Assembly (NCBI GenBank): GCA_016764115.1
Contig: JAESSM010000168.1
Location: 2,749 to 14,886, forward strand
DNA length: 12,138 nucleotides
From: Bacteroidia bacterium
GTDB lineage: Bacteria; Bacteroidota; Bacteroidia; JAESSM01; NORP286
Reading direction: 5' to 3'
The position numbers were made by a program, and so were the translations under genes. Shown in pieces: positions 7,393-12,138 of this stretch. The notes under the pieces are model-generated. The model was not told the DNA's origin. It searched no databases and saw only the letters and a list, made by a program, of their open reading frames with translations. The first letter of the stretch is position 1. Each line of letters starts with the position of its first letter.

Positions 7393-10300
7393 TTAAATCT
7401 CATCGCTTTCTACCAATTCGAGATCAACAGGTGCATCATAATTGTACTTTACAAAATTGCACCATTGGCACTTATCATCCCCGCAGCCATTTTCAAATTG
7501 ATGGTCCATAATTTTTTGGTAGGTATCTTTAATTTGAGATATTACTATTGATTTATCTTCATCGGTTACACTTAATTTTTGCTTAATAAACTCACCTTTA
7601 GCGTTTTTCTCCACAAAATCCATTTCTCCGGAAACCATCCTCCACTTTTTAGTTCTATCGTTATCCAGTAAGATCTTATAAAAAACAATCTGGCGCCAGT
7701 AATCACCACCATTAGGGTCTTTATCTGTTGGAGGATTTAATTTTCTTAGTCCATTTTCCGGTTTCCCGGTTTTATAATCTACTACATTCACATCGTTTCC
7801 ATCAAACTCAAGTTTGTCTACTGCTCCAGTTAAAGGAACTCCACTCACTTCAATTTTTTTAGTTCGGTATTCCGGTACTATTATTTTGTCCCAATGGTTG
7901 ATGTATTTACTGTAATAATCTGGCAAAATGGCCTGCCCATATTCTAACCTTCGATCAAATTGTTCTTTAGTGAAAGAGTTCTTTCTTCTGAACATATCGG
8001 ATTTAAAGAAACCATAGAATTCATCACTTCCAAGAAAAGTTCCATTACCGCTATCTTTCATTTTACTGAACAACTGTTCCAAAGCATAATGAACCGCAGA
8101 ACCAAATTCCATATATTCTGATTTTGCAATTGGTACTTTCACGATGTTTTCAAAATAAAAAGCAATTGGGCATCTCAAATATTTGTTGAGATGGGTAACG
8201 CTCATGGTGTACTTTTCTAAAATTGATGCTATAAATTCATGGTCTAGTAATTTTAGTAATGGCTCATTAACTTCAGTAAGAAGATGAGATTGGTATTCGA
8301 TAATTTCATTCCTATCCAGATGAACTTGATGATTGAATTGAGTTTGACAATCTCCATCAAGGATCTCAGAAATGAATTGGGTTTTTTCGATAGATTTACC
8401 ACCATTAGTTTCGGATGAATATGAAATATTGAGGTGCTCTTTTGCTCGTGTCATACCAACGTAAAAAAGCCTTCGTGATTCCTCGAGGTTGGAATCAGAA
8501 GCTTCATCGTTTGCAGGGGAAGCATTGATGGTATCAGGCAGCTTATATCCTCTGGTTGGTCCCTTTGATTCCCATGTTTTTGAATCACATCCGATCATAT
8601 AAACATGCTTGAATTCAAGACCTTTAGAAGAATGTGCGGTTAAAAAGTTAACTCCTTCGTTAGAATAGATGACTTGATCTATTTCTATAGATATATTGTG
8701 CTGTTCCATCAACTCAATGAGTTCAAGAAAGTCTTTGATGTTGAATTTTTTCTGTCGTGAAGATTCCGATTTAATAAAATCAAAAAGTGTGATCAGGGCT
8801 TCCATCAGCATAGTTTGATCTTTTGATTTCATGATGTAGTTGAGTAATCCTCCACGGGAAATGATCTTTTCAAAAAGATGCTGAAAAGTGATGTTGTATA
8901 CATTACTGATCCAATAATTCAGATTAGCTTCAAGGATTGAAATACCTTTTATTGATTCCAGATTGAGTCTAAACAATTTTTCTTTACTAGAGATGAGTTC
9001 CCTCCACGTATGTTTTGTCTTAGTATTGGGATTAAATCGACAAGCCTTTGATATTACAGCAATATCACGAGGGCTGATATCGAAAAAATCAAAATGCATT
9101 ATTTCAAAAAGTAAATATTCTGCACTGTGAGGTCTTTCGCATTCCAATTGCAGGTATTTCAATATTTTTATGAGCTTGTTAATGAATGGGAGCTCTAAAA
9201 TATTAAGCTTTCGTTTTAAGTTAATTGGGATTTCATTAATGGATAATACTTTAATTATGCTATCAACCTGTTTGTGTTTTCGATAAATAACAGCAATATC
9301 ATTAAGACTCACTTTATTTTCTTGTAGCTGTTCAATTTCTTTAATAAGCGAGGCTTCTTCATGAGTGGTATTGTAATATTCATTAATAACCGGAATGATC
9401 TCAGAAGCTGCAAATTCATCATTGTACGCAGCTAATTGTTTTGTGAGGTTAGGAATTTTGTTGATTAGCCTTTCATTGTTATAACTGATCAGTTGCTGAG
9501 ATGTATTTAAAATATTTTGGCTAGATCGATAATTTTCTTTGAGTACGATTTTTTTGAGATGAGTTTTGTATTCATCATGAAAATCCATCAAGTTCTTAAC
9601 ATTAGCCCCTTGAAATCGATATATTGATTGATCATCATCACCAACAACAAATACATTTGGAACTTCCCAAAAATTGGCTAGCAATTTTAACATTTCGTTC
9701 TGCGATCCATTGGTATCTTGATATTCATCAACTAGAATGTATTGGTATTGTTCCTGGTATCTTAATAGTAGATTTTGATTTTCTTTGAATGCCCTAATTA
9801 CCCATTGTATCATATCACTATAGTCATAACGACTGCTCTTTTTCATCAAATTTTGAAAAATATCACACTCATTAGAAGCGGCTTTAAGTTGCTTCATTCT
9901 TTTGGTTTCTTCCTCTATCTTTGCAGTTTTTAAGTCTCCTTTTTTATATTCTTTACTGTTACGCTGGTAAATGTATTCATCACGCATTGGTAATTCTTTA
10001 AGATATGAGTCAATGCATGTCTCAAGGTATTTAGCTGTCCAGCTTTCTTCTTTCATTTTCTTGAACAGATCCAAAAGCCTGTTCACCTCATAGTAGATAT
10101 TACCCGTGTATCTTATTAAAGGATGTTCTTTTGGAAATGATACGATCAATTGTTGGCATAATAATACTTGCTCCAATTCTGAGATGGGTTCTAGCTCTCG
10201 TTTTCCGAAATAGTCCAGATTTTCTTGTATTACCATATTACAGAATGAATGGAAAGTGTAAATGTGAACACGATAAGCTGTAGCACCAATAAAGTCTTCC

Positions 10301-10545
10301 AGTCGCTGTCTCATAGCAATGGTTGCCGCATCAGTATAGGTTAAGCATAGAATATTGTGGGGACCCACTTGGGTATCTGTAGAACTAAGGATGTTCCCAA
10401 TCCTTGCAGAGATGATCTGTGTTTTACCGGTGCCTGGCCCGGCAATAACAAGAACAGGGCCATCAATGTGATCGACTGCATCACGTTGATTTGGGTTAAG
10501 TTTTTTTAACTCTTCTTTAAAAGTAGAATCAAGGTTGGAATGCAT
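7393..10545 (-). CDS. UvrD/Rep-type SF1A helicase with C-terminal RecB/AddB-like PD-(D/E)XK nuclease domain
   Basis: 1050 residues from the ATG at 10545. A 3'-5' DNA translocase and nuclease for repair, replication or recombination. Helicase motifs in order: AGPGTGKT Walker A (K41), LTYTDAA (about 69-75), YTFHSFC (about 96-102), VDEYQDT Walker B (D273, E274), GDDDQSIYRFQGA (302-314), ENYRSS (337-342), TAHSSKGLEF (636-645) and RRLFYVGMTRAKEHL (691-705). The nuclease domain starts near 782: FGSAVH (H819), D910 in GAVDKLEF, the DYKTGK core (D923, K925), and Q952/Y956 in QIVFY. Cys792 (LRCPIAFYF) plus Cys1021, Cys1026 and Cys1029 match the one-plus-three cysteine plan of Fe-S nucleases such as AddB; the cluster is inferred. 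Start choice: an in-frame TTG at 10572 has AAGGA 8 nt upstream and would add 9 residues. I prefer the ATG because homologous helicases begin shortly before LNPNQRDAV, but the TTG is possible. No AddA/AdnA-like partner is next to it, so it may act alone. Confidence 0.93.
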   Translation of the reverse strand: MHSNLDSTFKEELKKLNPNQRDAVDHIDGPVLVIAGPGTGKTQIISARIGNILSSTDTQVGPHNILCLTYTDAATIAMRQRLEDFIGATAYRVHIYTFHSFCNMVIQENLDYFGKRELEPISELEQVLLCQQLIVSFPKEHPLIRYTGNIYYEVNRLLDLFKKMKEESWTAKYLETCIDSYLKELPMRDEYIYQRNSKEYKKGDLKTAKIEEETKRMKQLKAASNECDIFQNLMKKSSRYDYSDMIQWVIRAFKENQNLLLRYQEQYQYILVDEYQDTNGSQNEMLKLLANFWEVPNVFVVGDDDQSIYRFQGANVKNLMDFHDEYKTHLKKIVLKENYRSSQNILNTSQQLISYNNERLINKIPNLTKQLAAYNDEFAASEIIPVINEYYNTTHEEASLIKEIEQLQENKVSLNDIAVIYRKHKQVDSIIKVLSINEIPINLKRKLNILELPFINKLIKILKYLQLECERPHSAEYLLFEIMHFDFFDISPRDIAVISKACRFNPNTKTKHTWRELISSKEKLFRLNLESIKGISILEANLNYWISNVYNITFQHLFEKIISRGGLLNYIMKSKDQTMLMEALITLFDFIKSESSRQKKFNIKDFLELIELMEQHNISIEIDQVIYSNEGVNFLTAHSSKGLEFKHVYMIGCDSKTWESKGPTRGYKLPDTINASPANDEASDSNLEESRRLFYVGMTRAKEHLNISYSSETNGGKSIEKTQFISEILDGDCQTQFNHQVHLDRNEIIEYQSHLLTEVNEPLLKLLDHEFIASILEKYTMSVTHLNKYLRCPIAFYFENIVKVPIAKSEYMEFGSAVHYALEQLFSKMKDSGNGTFLGSDEFYGFFKSDMFRRKNSFTKEQFDRRLEYGQAILPDYYSKYINHWDKIIVPEYRTKKIEVSGVPLTGAVDKLEFDGNDVNVVDYKTGKPENGLRKLNPPTDKDPNGGDYWRQIVFYKILLDNDRTKKWRMVSGEMDFVEKNAKGEFIKQKLSVTDEDKSIVISQIKDTYQKIMDHQFENGCGDDKCQWCNFVKYNYDAPVDLELVESDEI

Positions 10546-10660
10546 AACATGGGTTTGCTTCAAATTTAGCAATAAATTAATCCTTTTTAATTGATAAGAG
10601 TTTTGACAGATCTAGCTATAACCCTTTCTTTATTACTGATCTGGTCATCCTGTGAAATAA

Positions 10661-10691
10661 TTGACTGTTTGCCATGTGTTAAATATATTTT
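10661..10691 (+). promoter_or_regulatory. Possible Bacteroidota-type promoter for the exported-protein pair
   Basis: In the divergent gap, TTG at 10661-10663 is followed after 20 nt by TATATTTT at 10684-10691. This is close to the Bacteroidota housekeeping consensus of TTG at -33 and TAnnTTTG at -7 (7 of 8 positions in the -7 box). Transcription would start near 10697-10700, leaving a leader of about 45 nt before the ATG at 10743. It rests on consensus match only; AT-rich DNA gives chance hits. I found no comparably good match facing the helicase gene. Confidence 0.35.
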
Positions 10692-10742
10692 ATCTTGTAA
10701 AATAGTTGAGTACAAATTGATGTTATCTAGTAAACCATTTTA

Positions 10743-11288
10743 ATGAGTTTGAATTTTAAGAAAATAAGTATTGTTGGGTTGATTTTTTTCTGGAGCTGTT
10801 CTGCCATTATTGCTCAAAGACTTGATGAAAGGCAGTTGTTTGGTTCTGCAAGCCTTGGAACTGGAGCGAAATATGGAATTATTGGATTGAACACTGAAAT
10901 GGGTTATCATAGATTTGGCTTGAATTTTGGGCTTGGTAAGGGAGTTAGGGCTAAGGTTGCCGTTGTAGGAGGGTTTAATTTCTATTATTATTTTATTAGA
11001 AATTACCCACTTTTTAGGGGAAGAACTGGACTGCATTTTGGCACAATTGAAAGGGAAGGTGATATTACTGTGGGGCCATTTGTAGCTACTGGATTTGAAT
11101 ACTGGTTTAGAAATTATCTAACATTTAATATTGATTTTAGTGTTCCATTTGTAAAGGATTACTATGCTGTGTCCCCTTCCTTGGGAGTAGGATATAACAT
11201 TACTTCTAATTTGCAAAATTCAAAAGTGCTTCGAGGTGCCAAAAGGGAGGATAAAAAAGCAAGTAAAAAACCTAAACCAACATTCTGA
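10743..11288 (+). CDS. Exported hypothetical protein, probable small outer-membrane beta-barrel
   Basis: 181 residues. A signal peptide covers 1-24: KK at 6-7, hydrophobic ISIVGLIFFWSC, cleavage at AIIA before Gln25. The Cys at 19 is not in a proper lipobox, so it is not called a lipoprotein. The mature part is rich in Gly and aromatics with alternating strands (GSASLGTGAKYGIIGLN, HRFGLNFGLGKG, GGFNFYYYFI, VGPFVATGFEYWF, LTFNIDFSVPF, PSLGVGYNI), the pattern of a small outer-membrane barrel of about eight strands. The last 20 residues are strongly basic (KREDKKASKKPKP) and look like a periplasmic tail. I do not recognise a named family. The next gene starts about 26 nt downstream on the same strand, so the two are likely cotranscribed and may work together in the envelope. 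The start is the ATG at 10743; no Shine-Dalgarno is present. Confidence 0.75.
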   Translation: MSLNFKKISIVGLIFFWSCSAIIAQRLDERQLFGSASLGTGAKYGIIGLNTEMGYHRFGLNFGLGKGVRAKVAVVGGFNFYYYFIRNYPLFRGRTGLHFGTIEREGDITVGPFVATGFEYWFRNYLTFNIDFSVPFVKDYYAVSPSLGVGYNITSNLQNSKVLRGAKREDKKASKKPKPTF

Positions 11289-11314
11289 TAAATATTTTAA
11301 AGTTGATTTCAGTT

Positions 11315-12138
11315 GTGAATAAAATATCATCCTTGAGAAACCATACATTTGGTATTTGGTACATTTTATTGTTCTGCTCTTTTGCGTTATTAGGTACTAA
11401 TTCTGCCGTAGCTGGTGGTTTTGAGATATTTGGTAAGATTCTCAATGAAAATAAAAAAGGGCTTGCCAATGTCACTATCCAAATTACTTCTAATGGAAAA
11501 ATTATTGTTACTGAAAAAACCTCACCCAATGGGAAATTTAGCTTTAAAGTACCGCTAAATGGAGAGTATATTTTCAAAGTTAGTAGTGAAGGGTATGTTC
11601 CCAAATCAGTAGAAATTTATACGTCTATGCCCGATAAATTATTAAAGGAAAATTACAAATTTGAATTTGATATTAAGATGATAAAACAAACTGCCGATAT
11701 GGATTTGGCAGCAATGACCAAGCCTGCAGGATTGGTTTTTTGGAATGATGAACGCAAATATTTTGATTATGAGAAAGGATTTACAATTGCCTATAAAAAG
11801 AAGCTGGATGAGGAGAAAAAGGAAGTAACCAAGAAAATCGAAACGGTTAAGAAAAAACCCGAAAAAGTACAACCTAAAACAGAGTCTACAAAAGATGAAC
11901 TGCCTGAGAAAGTAGAACAACCTATAAAAGTTGAAACTAAGAGTAAAGTTAAAACGAAATCTACGGCGACTAAAGTAGACCAAACCGATGAAAAAGGAAT
12001 TTCATCTTTTCAAAAAGAGCAAGATGAACAAAAACTAAAAGAAGCTGAAGGTAAATTTGCTAAGGAACAAGAAGTTCAGAAGATGTTGGAAGCCGCAAAG
12101 GAAGTAGATCGTGAAAACAAGATCAAAGCAGATCAAGC
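11315..12138 (+). CDS. Exported protein with carboxypeptidase-regulatory-like beta-sandwich and Lys/Glu-rich tail (3' partial)
   Basis: The frame stays open to the window end; 274 residues are visible from GTG 11315. There is no in-frame ATG before the hydrophobic segment, so the start is GTG 11315 (MNKISSLRN) or TTG 11303, four codons earlier. A signal peptide covers 1-33, with core FGIWYILLFCSFALLG and cleavage at NSAVA before GG. Residues about 36-103 form a CarboxypepD_reg/CNA-B-like fold: FEIFGKILNENKKGLANVTI, then TSPNGKFSFKVPLNGEY and VSSEGYVPKSVEI. A linker with FWNDERKYFDYEKG follows. From about 161 the chain is charged and low in complexity, rich in Lys, Glu, Thr and Pro (PEKV..., PEKVEQP), like a periplasm-spanning or wall-binding stretch; it turns into a likely coiled coil (KEQDEQKLKEAEGKFAKEQ). 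Function unknown; a structural envelope role is a guess. Probably in an operon with the barrel-like gene just upstream. Confidence 0.72.
   Translation, partial: MNKISSLRNHTFGIWYILLFCSFALLGTNSAVAGGFEIFGKILNENKKGLANVTIQITSNGKIIVTEKTSPNGKFSFKVPLNGEYIFKVSSEGYVPKSVEIYTSMPDKLLKENYKFEFDIKMIKQTADMDLAAMTKPAGLVFWNDERKYFDYEKGFTIAYKKKLDEEKKEVTKKIETVKKKPEKVQPKTESTKDELPEKVEQPIKVETKSKVKTKSTATKVDQTDEKGISSFQKEQDEQKLKEAEGKFAKEQEVQKMLEAAKEVDRENKIKADQ

Noticed and set aside
10743..10800. Lipoprotein signal on the small barrel-like protein
   Set aside because: The residues before Cys19 (FWS) do not form a lipobox, while AIIA before Gln25 is a good signal peptidase I site.
11272..11983. Two - strand open frames of about 110 codons near the right end
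   Set aside because: They are antisense to the signal-peptide/beta-sandwich gene; their Phe/Arg-rich composition is what the reverse of Lys/Glu-rich codons produces.
1..12138. CRISPR array, tRNA/rRNA genes, insertion sequence or prophage
   Set aside because: No spaced direct repeats, no tRNA-like or rRNA sequence, and no transposase, integrase or phage structural gene was seen.

Overview
The window is AT-rich and looks like chromosome from a Bacteroidota bacterium, most plausibly a free-living Cytophagales-type or related marine/soil lineage. The evidence is a C-terminal type IX secretion (T9SS) sorting domain, a two-component-regulator (Reg_prop) propeller with a Y_Y_Y domain, monofunctional proline dehydrogenase, signal peptides ending in alanine or glycine before Gln, and leaders with almost no Shine-Dalgarno sequence. 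Genus cannot be fixed from the sequence alone.

Layout. (1) Positions 1-2169, + strand: the 3' part of a secreted M28-type metallopeptidase with a T9SS tail, followed with zero spacing by a proline dehydrogenase. Together they suggest outside peptide breakdown and inside proline oxidation. (2) Positions 2183-7196, - strand: a two-gene signalling unit. A 1540-residue transmembrane protein carries a 14-blade periplasmic sensor, a PP2C/SpoIIE phosphatase and two tandem SiaB-family kinase-like domains. It is followed 4 nt later by a small SiaC-family phosphoprotein. This looks like the phosphatase (SiaA role), kinase (SiaB role) and target (SiaC) of the Pseudomonas Sia switch packed into two genes, with no diguanylate cyclase (SiaD role) in view. 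(3) Positions 7197-7392: an intergenic region with a 9-bp motif repeated in direct and inverted orientation. (4) Positions 7393-10545, - strand: an SF1A UvrD/Rep-type helicase fused to a RecB/AddB-like PD-(D/E)XK nuclease with four cysteines placed as in Fe-S nucleases. (5) Positions 10546-10742: a divergent promoter region. (6) Positions 10743-12138, + strand: a small exported probable beta-barrel protein, and 26 nt later an exported protein with a carboxypeptidase-regulatory-like beta-sandwich and a long Lys/Glu-rich tail, cut by the window end.

The most notable item is the fused phosphatase-kinase-kinase sensor with its adjacent SiaC. It has opposing enzyme activities on one polypeptide, a large extracytoplasmic sensor that probably biases them, and an unknown output. 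The rest is recognisable Bacteroidota housekeeping or envelope biology, with no phage, IS element, CRISPR array or RNA gene that I could see.
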